Origin: Mrakia gelida
Taxonomy: Eukaryota > Basidiomycota > Tremellomycetes > Cystofilobasidiales > Mrakiaceae
Direction of reading: 5' to 3'
Assembly: GCA_024345305.1 (NCBI GenBank)
Contig: BRON01000019.1
Coordinates: 682,001-746,000, forward strand
DNA: 64,000 nucleotides
Below the pieces are notes generated by a model that saw only the letters and a list, made by a program, of their open reading frames with translations, did no database searches and was not told the DNA's origin. Below, in pieces: positions 32,537-50,365 of the stretch. The position numbers and the translations under genes were made by a program. Numbering within the stretch: position 1 is the first letter of the stretch; each line of letters begins with the position of its first letter.

Positions 32537-34953
32537 TCAACCCTGCTGCTCCCCCATCACCATCCTCACGAACCTCTCCCACCGCTCCATCACTGGCAGA
32601 ACGAGATCCTCAAACTCTTTTCCAGAGGGAGAACGAGGGATGCGGAACATCTCCTTGTGGAACCGCTGTGAGAGGCGAGGGCGAGGATCAGTTCGACGCG
32701 ACGCGACGAGGCGAGACGATTCGCGTCAGAGTAGAGGAGATAGATCGACACGGACCTTGCAATCCACACACTCGTCCCTCTGCCGAATCCCAGGATCGAA
32801 CGAAGCAACCTCGAGATGTACGAGCTCTGGTGTTGTCGATGCGTCGACGCGAATAAAACAAAGGGTCAGCTCGACGTTCCTTCCTCTCCCTCCAGCGACA
32901 AAATCAGACTCACTCTCGAACCACAAACTCCCTCTGACCCCACTCCCCTCCGACCCAGCTCCTCTCAATCCTCTCAACCGACTCCCTCCCTCCTCGTTCG
33001 ACGGAACCACACCCAGCAACCTCGGCTCCTTCGACGGACACTGAGCTCCCCACTGCTCGAGACGGGAAGCGACGTTCTTGGATTGACCGATTTTGAAGAC
33101 TCGGTAGGTTGGGGTGGAGAGGCCTGGAGGGCAGAGCGAGCGAAGGAAGGGGTGAGTGAAGATGAGGGAAAGGGAGGGAGAGAGAAAGAAAGAACGTGAC
33201 GCGCACGAACTTACCTCGATATTCGAAGCAGTAGATGAAGCCTGTTTCCGACGACGACGAGGAGGAGGAGGAAGGGGTTTTCTCCATGAGGGTCATGAGG
33301 GCTATGCGAGTTTCGTCCTTGAGTTCGCGAGGGATCCAGTCTGGAACGAACGGAAGAAGAAAATGGACGCGCGCGTCGGTGAGTTTTGTTCGCGAGCTCA
33401 GGTATCTTCTCTTCTCCACAGATCCAGCGGTGCGGCTACCACTTTCAAGGACCGAAGGTGAGACGCGAGAAGGAGGAGGACCACTCACCTTCAAACTCGA
33501 CCCAAAGTCTCCCTCCTCCACCAACATAAACCCCCGTGTTCTTAAGGATCGCGTCCTTGTGGAGATGGCAGTACCACGCCTCCTCCTCCTCCTCCTCCTC
33601 TCCGGCTTCGTACCCTCTCCCTCCACCGGCCAGAGCAGCAAGGAAGGCCTTCTGCTGCTGCTGCCTCTTCTTCGGCGAAGGCGACGACGACGACGACGCG
33701 TCTTTCGCCTTCCTCTTCTCGCACTGTCTCCCCGTCTTGGTTTTCCCACCGCACTGGACTCGTCCGTCCGCCGACGACGAGAGAGGGGTTGCTGAGTGAG
33801 CTCGCGCTCGAGGGGTGGTGTTAGAGGCTGAGGAAGTTGAGAAGGGAGAGGAGGGTTGGGTGGTGGGACGGGCGGGTAGGGAGGTGGGCGGTGTGGAGGG
33901 AGGAGGGAGGGCTGAGAAGGAGGGTTGACGAGGGGAGGGGAAGCGATGATTTGGATTGGGAGGTCGTTGGGACGGTAGAGAGGGTGGGGAAGTGTAGGGT
34001 TGATGTTGGAAAGGAGGAGGAGCAGGAGGAGGCGGCGCGTAGGAGGAAGGGAAAGGGACGTGTTGTTGATGAGGTGCCAGAGCAGGTGGTGGACGGAAGG
34101 AGCTCGTTGAGGGTGAGGAAGAATGGGGAGGAGGTGGTTGGTAGGTTTGAGGTTTATAGGAAGGAAGGTATCGACCTGGCATGGGTCTTGAGATGTGAGA
34201 TTGATCTGATGGAGTTCGCGAGGGAAGTTGATTCGAAGGGGAAGAGGAGGGATGGGGATGTTGAGCTTGATCGTTCCTTCCTTCGTTGACCCTCCCACCT
34301 CCTCCTCCTGCTCCTGATCCATTCCCATTCCAACTGAGACCCGCGTATTCTTCCCTTGACACGTTGTCTCGCCTTCGAAGAACGGGTCCTGCTGCTCCTG
34401 CTGAGGGTGTGGAGGAGGTTGAAGGTCGAGTTGGAGGAGGAGGAGGAGGAGCTGAGGGAGGAAGGTGGTCGACGGTGGTGAAGCTCCATCCTGCTCCATA
34501 TCTCGCTGAGGAGGGATCGTCGCGGGGAGGTAGAATAGTTGGTGATGGATCCGAGTTGGTTGACTGATAGGTTGGAGGATGAGACGAAGGAGGAAGACGA
34601 GGAAGAGGTTTGTTGTGCGAAGGAGGAGGTTGAACTCGTTCGTTCCGGCCTTCCTCCCTCAAGTTCATCCCTTGAAGAGCTCCCTGGAGAGAACCAACTT
34701 GTCCCTTCCCTCCATCGTAGTACGGCGGCCGAGGGAGCGGTGGAGGTGGTTCGTAGTAGTACGAGGGCGAAGAGGAGGTGTAGGGCCGAGGAGTGAAGGA
34801 GGAGGAAGAGGGAGGGGGCGAGTCGGATGGACAGGTTTCGTACGACGTAGAGCCAATGGAGAGGATCGATCGTTCAGAAGAGGAGGAAGGAACAGTCGTG
34901 TTGAGGGAGATGATCGATTGACCAGAGTAGGAAGCTGGAAAGGACGAAGTCAT
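32537..34953 (-). CDS. T5orf172-domain protein (Mug113/DUF1766-like)
   Basis: Exons 34953-33489, 33340-33215, 33099-32914, 32826-32756 and 32665-32537 give 658 residues. The first 400 are disordered and Pro/Ser-rich (long PPPP runs). A short zinc-binding-like motif follows (VQCGGKTKTGRQCEKRK ... WYCHLHKD). The C-terminal third is the T5orf172 domain, a GIY-YIG relative: GFIYCFEYR, VFKIGQSKNVASRLEQWG and, across an intron, FEKLVHLEVASFDPGI. The combination Cys motif plus T5orf172 is typical of fungal DUF1766 / meiotically up-regulated gene 113 proteins. A nuclease-like fold is inferred; no activity is established as far as I know. The gene starts with a clear MTSSFPASYSGQS. Confidence 0.8.
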
Positions 34954-35316
34954 GGGGGGAGGGGGTTTGGGAGGGAGAGGGAGAGGAAGGGATCGAACGA
35001 GCTCAACTTCAGCGAACTCCTCGCGCGACTGACTTTCTTGAGGCTTGGGTAGACAAGTTTCTCGATTTGCTCCTTTTCCTGTCCCTCGAGACTTCGCTAC
35101 GGCTTCTCGTCTCCACCTCGCAACTGAATCTTTTCATCTTCTTCTCGGCGAAAAGAAAGTCACAACGTCGCTCGAACGGTCGTTCCCGCGTTTGTCTTTC
35201 GCCCCGAAGAAAGGTCTCCCCTCGCACTGTAGAAGTACATCGTGGTCCGTCGTAAACTCAACCCTAGAACCTAAGCTAAGAGACTAATCTAGTCCAGCAG
35301 CATCCCCAGACTCCCT
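34954..35316. other. intergenic
   Basis: Upstream of the T5orf172 gene and downstream of the nitronate monooxygenase gene. Nothing recognised. Confidence 0.4.
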
Positions 35317-37491
<2,175 letters not shown>

Positions 37492-38854
37492 TTCTGGTGA
37501 GTGAGGAGGGGCAAGAATGTGAGACTGGTAGATTTGGGGGTTACGGGTGAGGGTTGGGGAGATAGATTCGCAGGGAAGGAAGGCAGGGAAGGGAGGAGAG
37601 GAGGGTTCCGGGAAGGGCGAAGCGACAGCCGAGCGAAGTCCTCACGTGTGAGACTCCTCCTCCATCGAAATCTCAGAAGAGGAAGGGAAAAGTTTCAACT
37701 CCGACTAGAGAGATAAGCGGAGAAGAGATGGAAAAAGTTGAGATCTTGACCAAGGATGAGAGGAGAGGGAGGAGAGAGAGGCAGGCTCAGAGGCTGAGGC
37801 GTTTTGGTTGCGTCACCGAGCGTTCCTTCTCGCCTCCCTGCCTTCGACGTGTTCCCTAGCGTCTCTTCCTGCTTGAAATCTTCTTGAACAGCGCTATTAA
37901 GAGTACTGATTAAGTGCGAGGTGACCGTTCTCGTCTCACTGTCGAAAACTGAGTCGAGTTTGAAGAGAGTTCTCAAACGCGTCGGCGCTCATTTAGTCGC
38001 GTCCCTCCTCTCGAGTTCGGCGTGAAGATTTGGAGCTAGACATCTGAGATTCCTCCAGGGCCTTGACACAAGGGCTCACATATTACTCGACTTCAAAAAA
38101 TGTCGAAAAAGGTCTTGGTTGAAGAGAGAAAAATGCCTCAGAGCAGGAGCGAAGACTCCCGAGACACTCTCGCCCTGGTTTCCCTCCTGTGCTCCTCCTT
38201 TTTTGCCTCGTATTCAGGTCTCTGAGCTCTGAATGGGAAGGCAACGAACCGTCTTGCAAAATCTCTGTATCGCTTCCCTTTGGCAAAAGGGAGGGAGGGG
38301 GGAGGGGCTGTTGGGGCTGTCGAATCGAGCCTACCTGCGCTTTTCGTCCCTTTCCTGGCGCTTTCAAGGATCGTCGACCCTCTTCGTTCCCTCCCAACTC
38401 CTTCCCTCCCTCTGCTCCCTCCTCTCTTCTTCCCCCCCCCTTCTTTCTTTCTACGTCTCTCTAGGAGGCGGGTGCTCGTCTTTGTCGTCGTTTTCGTCGT
38501 CCAAACGGTCTCTTTGCCCCTTCAAACCATCAAGAACGCAACGCTCCTCCCTCCCCTCCCCTTCTGGCTCCTCCCTCCTTCCCTCCCGAACAACACCGCA
38601 CCCCTCTCTCCCTCCTCCCTCCCCCTCCCTCTCTCGCTCTCAAACACTAGGATCCTCCCCTCTCCTACCTCCTCTCTCCCCCTCTGAAGCTATGGAACAA
38701 TAAACTCCCCCCGCAACGTCCTCCTTCGATCCGCTCTCAAAGCAACACCCACTTCCCTTCAACACCCTTCCCTCCCTCCCTCCAGCCTCCTCCTCCTCCC
38801 TTCCCTCCTCCCTTCTTCAACTTCAACTTCAACACCCTCTCCCATCCTTCCAGC
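37492..38854. other. 1.4-kb divergent region
   Basis: Between the nitronate monooxygenase gene and the acidic protein gene. The right half (about 38400-38850) is a strong pyrimidine-rich tract on the plus strand, likely leader of the plus-strand gene. No gene recognised. Confidence 0.4.
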
Positions 38855-40462
38855 ATGCCTTGCCTTCTCTTCCGCTCTTCCTCCTCCTCCAACGCTTCCC
38901 TCGTCGAGACTGGAACGACGTTATCTCGCGCTCCTTCGGTTCTGGACCTTCCCTTCCTCTCCCCTCCCAAACACGTCCGCTTCCCGTGCCCCTTCGCATC
39001 CCCAGAACTATTCGCAGTGAGTCTCATTCGCTTTCATCCCTTTCCCGACGCGTTCCTCGTCTTTCTATCCCTAACTCCCTTCGAAACAACCGACTGACCT
39101 CTCCCTTTCGCGCGTTTGAACGCATCTCTCGAATCGAATCGACCAGTCAACCCACACGACTTACTCGCAAGCAGAATACGACCGAACACCCATCGAACCT
39201 CCCTCCGAAGAGGAACGATCTTGCGCTCTCCCAGGACGAGGGGAGAGATGCTTCGACTCGGACGGAGAGGAGAGAGACTGTCAGCAGGAGGAGAACGACG
39301 ACGAGGGCGCGGAAGGAGCAGGAAGAGACGACCGAGAGGAGGTCTTCGGGGAGGAGCAGGACGAGGAGGAATCAGACGCTGTAGAGGATAGGGAGAGTGG
39401 TGGAAGGGGCCTGTTCAGGTGCTGGACTTTGGACGTCGAAGACGACGACGACGAGGGAGGGGAGGTCGACGAAGAAGGAGAGACGAGTGACGATCATCGA
39501 GAAGGTTCGTTCATCCACCTTCCATCCTGCTACGCTACCCCCCTTTCTGCTCCGACCGCACCCGGATACTAGCTTGAAACGACTAGGATCTGACACTTCC
39601 ATCCCCTCTATGCGCTCTGGCAGCTTCGCCAACCCTCCTCCTTCGCCATCCCACCTCGTCCTCCTCGTCGAAACGTCACCCTCCGACGCCTGGTCCTACC
39701 CGACGACCCTCCTCCTCCTGCTCCCCTACCACCGCTCGTCGACTTCAATGGCTCCAAACTCAAACGGAATCCCTTCCTACCGCTCTTCGAGATCGACTCC
39801 TCCTCCTCGCATCCTCAACTTCAACCTCACCCCTTCCCTCTTCCTCCGTCCTTGGCTCTCCCTCCTCGCCCATGTCCCTCTCCTCCATCTCCTCCTCACC
39901 TCCTCCCAACAACTTCTCCATCTTCTCCTTTGCCGCACGATCGCCACCCGATTCGGAAGTCGAGGACGGAGGAGACGACGATGCCGAGGAAAGGACGATT
40001 CACTCGTCGACACCCAGGCCAACGTCGTCCTTCCCTGTCTCCCTCCTCACCGACTCCCGTCCTTCGTTCCAACCCTCAACGGTCTCGGACGACTCGGAAT
40101 ACTTCCCCACCTCCTCCTCCTTCCCCATCTCCATCACCACAACCTCCACTCCTCCCAAGTTCAACCGACCTCGCCATTCGCTTCAACGCGAAGACTCGGA
40201 ATGTTCCAGTACGGGAAGTCGAACGACGGACGAGATCGAGGGCTTCTTCTACTCCCCTGCTTGCTCGTCAGCGAGTTCAGCTAGCGACTGGGGAATGGAC
40301 GAAGGGTCTTCGACGGCCGATACGAGTCTCGTCGCGTCGGACGATGGAGGAGCGGTTGCGGAGTGGGAAGGGTTGGGAAAGGAGTTAGGCGAGGTCGCTG
40401 GAGGGTTCCGAGTCAGTCGATGGGCTCTGGGAGGGCAGGAGAGGAGTGCGCAGTCGAGCTAG
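38855..40462 (+). CDS. unrecognised acidic, Ser-rich protein
   Basis: Exons 38855-39016, 39147-39504 and 39624-40462 join in frame to 452 residues. Exon 1 ends PPKHVRFPCPFASPELFA. Exon 2 is highly acidic (EEESDAVEDRESGG, DVEDDDDEGGEVDEEGE). Exon 3 is Ser/Pro-rich, then shows credible coding sequence (NNFSIFSFAARSPPDSEVED, FNRPRHSLQREDSECSSTGS) and ends VSRWALGGQERSAQSS. I do not recognise a family or domain; low complexity suggests a disordered, perhaps nuclear, protein. The last acceptor was set at 39623 because a CTGAC lies about 30 nt upstream and it puts the rest in the frame with the best codon usage. The start is uncertain. Confidence 0.55.
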
Positions 40463-41326
40463 TCGGAGTGGTTGAGAAGGAGTCGTCTTAGATGGGTTCT
40501 CAGTTCTCGGACTTGCCTAGAGTTTCGTGTCGCGTCGTCCGTTTCGTTTCGTTCGTGCTCTTCTCCTTTCTTACGCCCCTTACCTTACCACCTTCGATCT
40601 TCGACTTCTTTACTTTTCTTCTCGTCTCAGTTTCTCTCCGTCTAACGCATACCTACCGTACCCTCCCCTCCCAACCTCCACCTTCGTTCGCTCTGGATAC
40701 CCTCCCCTGCTCCCTACGATTCCCTCCTGCCCCCCTCCCTCCCTCACCCTAGCATACCTCGCCCTCCTTCTCCCCTTCACTCACGCCTTCTTGCACTTCT
40801 CCTCCTCCTCACACAGTTTAGCATATCCCTCCACGCACATTTTCTTCACGACCTCGCTTCTCTTCGTTTATCGCTCGCTCAGCTCTCCTCGCTACCTCCC
40901 TCCACACGCCGCCCTCCCCTCACCTCCCTCCCTCTCCGCACCCTTGCTTTTTCTCTTTTCTCGGTTGTTGCTTCTCTTACTTTAACGACGAGTCTCTGAT
41001 CTGATTCATTCATAACGAACTTCAGCTGAAGCGAGCGAACGACTTGAGGGCGAAGGTGGGGGCAGGCGGGCTCCAGAGTATCAGAGCTCGACGACTCGAC
41101 GGCTGCTCTCGCTCACCTTCCGTCTACTGCTCGTCTTCCCTTCCTTCACAAACTTCCAACCTCCCTCGACCTATCCTTCAAGCCGAGGGAAGGAAATTCA
41201 ACCCCTGACGGAGCACGTGGAAACCCATCGCTCGAAACAACCTGTCTTGCTCGAGCTCGCCTCTTCCCACATCCAACCGCCATCTGCTCAAAACTCCTTC
41301 TCCTTTCCCCCTTCCGGCTCCCCACA
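40463..41326. other. intergenic, acidic protein gene to P450
   Basis: Pyrimidine-rich on the plus strand. No gene recognised on either strand. Confidence 0.4.
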
Positions 41327-43982
41327 ATGCTCTCCCTCCTTCTCCTCCTCTTCCTTCTGCTACCACCCCCCCTCTACCTCCTCCTCCACTCGATCCTCAT
41401 CCCCAAACCCCTCTCCAACATCCCTCGTCTCTCCTCCAACCAGTGGTTCTTCGGCGACGTTCGTCCTTTGATGAAACACTTCCGACGGACGGGACAGTTC
41501 CATAGCTATTACGAAGAGGTTTCGGAGGGGCTGGGAGGTGGGATGTGGCAGTTCTTCTGGCCTTTGGGGTTGGGGAAACCGATGTTGGTGGTTTGTGAGC
41601 CGGGGGAGGTTGAGAAGAGTGAGCGTTGCGGTTTCTGCTTCTGATTTTACATAGAGCTCGCCACATCATGATTGACTCTCTCTTGAGCTCGTTTGCGTGC
41701 GTGGGGACAGTCCTCAAAGACTCGACGAGCTTCGATAAGGCTCCCGCGACGTTGGAGGTTTTCGCGACCATCACGCGTGAGTCGTCGCTGTTTCTTCGTC
41801 GCTCACCAGTCCCTCCTCCCAACACCTCGCGTCAGGATAGCTGACCCGGTTCTTCTTCCTTCTGACTTGGTCCTCGAAGCCTTCGGAGCCCTCTCTCTTC
41901 CAACAGGTGAGCTCGCTCCTCTTCGCTCTCGTCCGACGACAGCTCTGTCGCTGACCCTCCCTTCCTTCCTCGTTCCTTCCTAAGGCAAGATGTGGCGACA
42001 TCATCGGCTACTGCTCGGCCCAGCTATGTCGTTCAAGGTACGGATCGTCTCCCTCCTAAAGTCGAGCTTCGCCCTCGCTGTCGTTGCTTCGCCTTCGCGT
42101 CGCACTCCCGAGCTCACTGAGTCCACTTCCGTCCTCTCCTTCCTCGAAACAGAACCTTCGTCGAGTAACCCCCAACATGGTCACTCACATCCGGACCCTC
42201 CTTCTTTTGTGGGAAACCAAACGATCCGTCGTCCCCTCCACTTCAACCTCCACTTTGACCTCCACTCCAGCTCGATCCGACTGCTTCGAAGTCAACCAGG
42301 ATCTCGCCTTCACCGCTCAGGATATCATCTCGGATCTAGCCTTCGGAGAGAGCTATCATACTCTTCGAGGAACTCTCGAGGAGGTCAAGCTCGTTGGGAG
42401 GAAGGAGGACGGATCGTTTCCGAGCAGAATGAGCGAGCTGGCCATCGCGTCGAAACATTACTTCGAGGTTCGTCGTTTCTGTTTCCTCCCGTCTCGATTC
42501 GAGTCTGAAAGCTGACTAAATGGGTCCACGTCATCGTTCTTCTCAGGCGGTACCAGCAGAAGCCCTCTCTCCTTCTCTCAGCTGGATCATCAAGAAAGCT
42601 CTCTCGCCGTCGCTTCGAGCCGCTCAAAGGACAGTTCGGTCGTTCATCAACGAGAAGATTGTCGATGGAAGGAAGAGGGTGCGGGCCGGAGAGGCTGGTC
42701 TCTCGCTGCTGGACGTGGTGCTCGAGAAAGAGTGGAAGGAGCAGTTGGAGGGACGGGGTCAGCTCAGGTTGGAAGAGGTAAGGGACGAGCTGAACACGTT
42801 TTTGCTTGCGTGAGTTCGCCGTTTCCAACTTGTCCTTCGTTGCTAGAGCTGACTCATTTTCGATCTCCTTGTTGCGCAGTGGAGAAGAGACGACTGCGAC
42901 CACGATAGCTTGGGTGAGTCTTGCAGTCGAGGGCCTCGTCGACGACGCGTCAATCGCAAACTCTGCTTACTTCCCTTTCACTTGATACACCAGATCCTTC
43001 ATCACCTCGCTCTACATCCCGAAGTACAGCGAAAGCTGCGATCTGAGCTTTCCGCACGTCTTCCTGATCCCTCCGAGCGCGAGATCTCGTTCGAGGACAT
43101 GAACGAAACTTCGCTGCCTTGTGAGCTCGATGTCTTCTTAGCCCGTTCTCAATATTACCTCGCCGGAGCTGACTCCCAGCCGTTGTCTCCTCCAGATCTT
43201 GACGCTGTACTCCAAGAGTCTCTCCGAGTAGCAAAGACGGTCTCTGGGGTCTATCGACAGAGTTCGTCTTCGTTTCTTCTCGCTGGACGCGTCGAAGCCA
43301 AAACGAGCTGACCCTCTTTCCTTTTCTTCGCGCCTTCCAGCTCTCACGGAAGTCGAGATATGCGGACACGTCATTCCGATGGGTCACGACGTTCTGTGTC
43401 TGATAGGGAAGGTCTCGATGTGGACGGAGGGTGGAGAGAAGGGAGTTGGGTCGAGTGCATGGGAGAAGGAGGGAGTCGACAAGTTCAGGTCAGTCGCTCT
43501 CGTCTTGTTGGAGTCGTGCGAAGAAGCGAGGCTGATGAGTCTTGCGGTTCTTCAGACCCGAGCGCTGGCTGGACAGAGATGGCAACTTCAACTCAAAGGT
43601 GAGCTCACTTCCCCGTCTGCTTCGAACGACCGCGATCCAACGACGCGTCGCGTTTCTTCTTCTCGTTGCAGGCTGGACCGAGCACTCCCTTCGCAACTGG
43701 TCAGAGAGGATGCTATGGTATTCGTTTAGCCGACAGTCTCCCCGCTGCCTCAAATCTCACTATACTCGCCTCCCATCGAGTCCTGATCTCCCTGCTCCTC
43801 TCGCGTCTTCTGTTCGTCAGATCCTCGAACTCAAGCTCTTCATCACCCTCTTCAGCCAAACCTTTTTCCTCGAGCAGGTGTCAGACGAGCTTGCCGACAT
43901 CGAGGAGGTGAAGGTCAACGAGACGATCACTCGAACGCCGAGGGAGACGTGGGTGAGGCTGAGGAGGTGGGAGGACAAGTGA
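41327..43982 (+). CDS. cytochrome P450 (paralogue 1)
   Basis: Membrane-anchored haem monooxygenase. Exons 41327-41618, 41711-41776, 41880-41906, 41985-42037, 42153-42467, 42547-42809, 42880-42913, 42994-43120, 43196-43261, 43341-43488, 43556-43598, 43672-43731 and 43821-43982 would give 551 residues. Seen: N-terminal anchor (MLSLLLLLFLLLPPP), I-helix AGEETTATTIAW, K-helix LQESLRV (ExxR), PERW, and the haem loop FATGQRGCYG with Cys492. The end reads LELKLFITLFSQTFFLE...RLRRW. Substrate unknown. The last intron lacks a GT donor in phase: GCC is followed by GACAGT where paralogue 2 has GTGAGC. The exon pattern is nearly identical to the gene at 55103, so the two arose by duplication. Three introns hold GACGCGTC. 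Confidence 0.85.
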
Positions 43983-44190
43983 TGAATGAAACTCGTCCTG
44001 TAGCAAGTTTTGAGAGTTGTTTCGTTGAGTTGAAAGCTCAAGAACACTGGACCAAACGGTCGTAGACTGGACGCAGAGCAAATTTTCATCGGTTCGAGGC
44101 CGAAACGAAGACGTCATGGCCTCTTCGCCAACTCGCTCGAGCCAACTCGAGCTCACTTTTCGTCCCTTCGCTCTCCACCCCCACTCAAGG

Positions 44191-45450
44191 ATGCCAGCCT
44201 TCCCGAAACTCGTCGCCTTTGATCTCGACTACACAGTGAGCCCTTCTGACGTCCGCCTGCGATGAGAAAACACGTCTGACATTCTTCCTTCTTCGTCACC
44301 AGCTGTGGGATCTTTGTCCGTTGCCTTCAGCTCACCCCTCCCTCCTTCTCCTCCTCGCTGACCACCCTTTTCCTCCTCTGGAATGACCTTCTCCTCCCAG
44401 GGATTGATACCCACGTCTCACCACCCTTCAAGCGGAACGGTCAGGAGCTGAACAAGGTCGTCCCAAGGTAAGTACGCCCTTCGTCTCGTAAGAAACACGA
44501 TCCGAAGCAGCGATAAGAGTCGAGCTCACCTCTCCCTCCTCCTTCCCTCCCTCTCTCCCCTTCTCGCGTGTCCAGACGAGGCGCCCCCATCCAGTTCTAC
44601 CCCGACGTCCCCGAGATCCTCCACAGGATCAAGAAGGAAGGATCCTACATCGCTGCAGCTTCCAGGACTTCAGCTCCTGATTTGTGAGCTTGACCTCCTT
44701 CTTTCGAGCTTGAGCTCAACGTCTCGACGAGCTGACCCTTCTCCTCCCCCTTTCCCCTTCGTTTTCAGCGCTCAAGAAGTTCTCGGCCTCCTTCTCGTTC
44801 CTCCCCCAGCTGAGTCTCCGAGGGACGAACCTCTCAAGGCTAATACGTTCTTCGATGGGTTCGCCCCTTTGCCTCTTCGATTCGACGTCCTCCATCGAAT
44901 CTCCGCGACGATGGACTCCCTCCTCGGTTCAGCTCGCTGACTTCGCCCCCCCCCATTCTTCTCGTGTCATTCGCAGCAAGGAAATCTACCCAGGATCCAA
45001 ACTGACCCACTTCAAGAAGCTGCACAAGAAGACAGGCATTCCATACTCGGAAATGGTTCGTCTCGCTTCGACTCGCCCACCTTTCCGTCGCCCACCTTTC
45101 CGTCGCCCACCTTTCCGTTTTCTTCTACCCCTCTTGACTCCCCTCTCCCCTGTCCCCTCCGTCCTCTCAGCTCTTCTACGACGACGAATCTCGGAACAAA
45201 GAAGTCGAGTCGCTGGGTTCGTCTCTCTCTCTCTCTCTCTCTATGGAACCTCTCGTCTCCTTCGAACGCGTCTCGTCTCGCTCTCCCTCTTCCTCCCTTC
45301 TCTTGCTACAATGATCTGACCTCGTCCTGCTCTCGTTCGCTCCACTCAGGTGTAACGATGATCCTCGTTTCCTCCGCTGGGACGACGATGGAACTGTTCG
45401 AGGAAGGGCTGGAGGTTTGGAGGAAGAAGCACGGACGGACGGACGAGTAA
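44191..45450 (+). CDS. magnesium-dependent phosphatase 1 (HAD family)
   Basis: Eight exons (44191-44235, 44303-44315, 44401-44467, 44576-44683, 44769-44858, 44977-45055, 45171-45216, 45350-45450) give 182 residues. HAD motif I is FDLDYT (Asp11 and Asp13), continued as LWDLWIDTHVSPPFK through a 13-nt exon. Motif II region: IAAASRTSAPDF. Then FFDGKEIYPGSKLTHFKKLH, and motif IV LFYDDESRN. This is the MDP-1 signature; mammalian MDP-1 acts on protein phosphotyrosine and on fructosamine-6-phosphate as a repair enzyme. Cytosolic role inferred. The sixth intron contains three tandem 15-bp repeats and the seventh a CT run. Confidence 0.92.
45074..45118. repeat. three tandem copies of a 15-bp unit
   Basis: CGCCCACCTTTCCGT is repeated three times without mismatch, inside the sixth intron of the MDP-1 gene. 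It is pyrimidine-rich and may have expanded from part of the intron. Confidence 0.9.
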
Positions 45451-45748
45451 CTTAGACGGATAGAGGGATCGGACGCAGGCTCGCTGGTTCGAGTTGTAGA
45501 ATTGGATTGCAAAAGGCCTCTTTGCCGTTTTCGAGGAATCATGAGGGTTGAGCAGAGACAGCTTGATCGTTCGCGACGCTTACGTTGGACGGCTCCTCCA
45601 TCGCAAGGGTCTCACGCTCGCAAGCGAAACGGCCCTCTTTTCAACTCCACCGAAAAAAAAAGTGAAACGAGCATACAAGATACAAACAAAGAGAACTGGA
45701 ACGCAAAATGAAAGAAAGAACACGAGATTGAAAACGGCTTCAGCTCGT

Positions 45749-49142
<3,394 letters not shown>

Positions 49143-50365
49143 GCGAGGAAGGAAAGGGAGGGCAGGTCGAAGTGGTTGAAGGTCAACTCGAAAGTCAAGG
49201 GAGGTGAGTTTGGATTACAAACCGAGAAAGGCAGAAATTCGCTGAGGAGTTCTTCGCTTGGTCTTTCGAAGCCTGTAGAAGAAGCTCAGTCTCTGTATCA
49301 AGATGAGTCATAGGAATCTGCGAGCCGAAGAAGAACGAGAGGTTACAGAGGAAGAGTGTTCAACTCGATGCTCGACGGCAGCACAATCCTTGTTCTCCGC
49401 GAAGATCCGACAAGCTGAGCACAGTCAGAGGAGGTCGAGCTTGCCGTGATATCCTTCTTGGAGCAGAGCAGCCGTCTGCTTCGCGATAAGGGAAGAGAGC
49501 GGCGCGTCTGCGAGGTCGTCGCGTCGAGTTCGGTCGGCCTTGAACTTCGCAAAAGGTTGGATCTCTCTACGAGGGGTACGGCCGGAGCGAAGGGGATCAG
49601 TAGGGCTCTCTTTCGAGAAGACCTTTATTCTTCGTGCGCTGAAGCCGAGAAGAAGGCGGGACGAGAGGAGGAGAGATCGTGAACGCGACCGTCATCGGCG
49701 AGGCCTCGTGCTTTTCTCGCAGGTTTTCCCTCACCACTTCAACATCTCTGGATCACCTTCTCTCTATCTTCCTCCCTGCCTAGAAAAGTTCAAGAGGTCC
49801 GAATTCCAACTCCAAGATCTCGAGCATCTCAGCGCGCAGTTGGCACTCGCGAGTCTCGACTTTTCGTCGTTCTGGCAGGGAAGAGGAACCCAACCACACT
49901 TTCCCTCCCCTCAAACAACCCCCGTGAGTTCTATCTTTCGAGCACTACCACCTCTTTAAGGAGGAGCAGCTTCGACTTGTATCATTTTCGGTACCAGGGC
50001 AGCTGTTGGGGAGGAAAAGACGGAGCTTGCTCGTACTAGCTTTCTTTCCCTTCCCTCCCGCCTTGACCTCAACCTCCTTCCCCTCCCTCCCCTCCCTTCG
50101 GCCATCTCCCCTTCCACTTCGACAACTCTCCAAGGAGCTCAACTTAGTCCGAGCTCCTCGAGCCTCCTACTCTCTGGTAGCAAAAAGACGAGGTAGAGGG
50201 AGAGCTCGTTCTTTGAACTCTCCCTCGTCAGCTCTCGTCCGCGAGCTTCCATCTCATCTTTCTCTTCCCTTCTCCTGCTCGTTGCTCCCCACTGACTCCT
50301 CTTCTGCCTTCCTTGTCTCTTCCAGTACCCTTCCCCTTCCCCTCCCCCCTTCTCATTTCCTCAAC
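49143..50365. other. 1.2-kb divergent region, DDX41 and NAC-beta
   Basis: No intact gene recognised. A short plus-strand stretch near 49800 (EFQLQDLEHLSAQ) recalls the IEFKSFEELRQLF part of the F-box-like family, but nothing else around it fits. The last 100 bases are a pyrimidine-rich leader. Confidence 0.35.

Noticed and set aside
32340..32900. Possible eighth F-box fragment
   Set aside because: The region is fully explained by the last exons of the T5orf172 gene (RFHKEMFRIPRSPSG and FEKLVHLEVA) plus the intergenic space.
32910..34499. 529-codon open frame on the minus strand overlapping the T5orf172 gene
   Set aside because: Low-complexity Leu/Pro/Arg shadow of the real frame starting at 34953.
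39640..39800. Apparent frameshift in the acidic protein gene, because another frame reads plausibly (RRNVTLRRLVLPDD...)
   Set aside because: With the last acceptor at 39623, splice phase from exon 2 leads directly into the frame that is clearly coding further on, so no frameshift is needed.
49540..49959. Plus-strand frame with EFQLQDLEHLSAQ resembling the F-box family
   Set aside because: Only about 13 residues match, with no F-box core, no HFNP motif and no splice structure.
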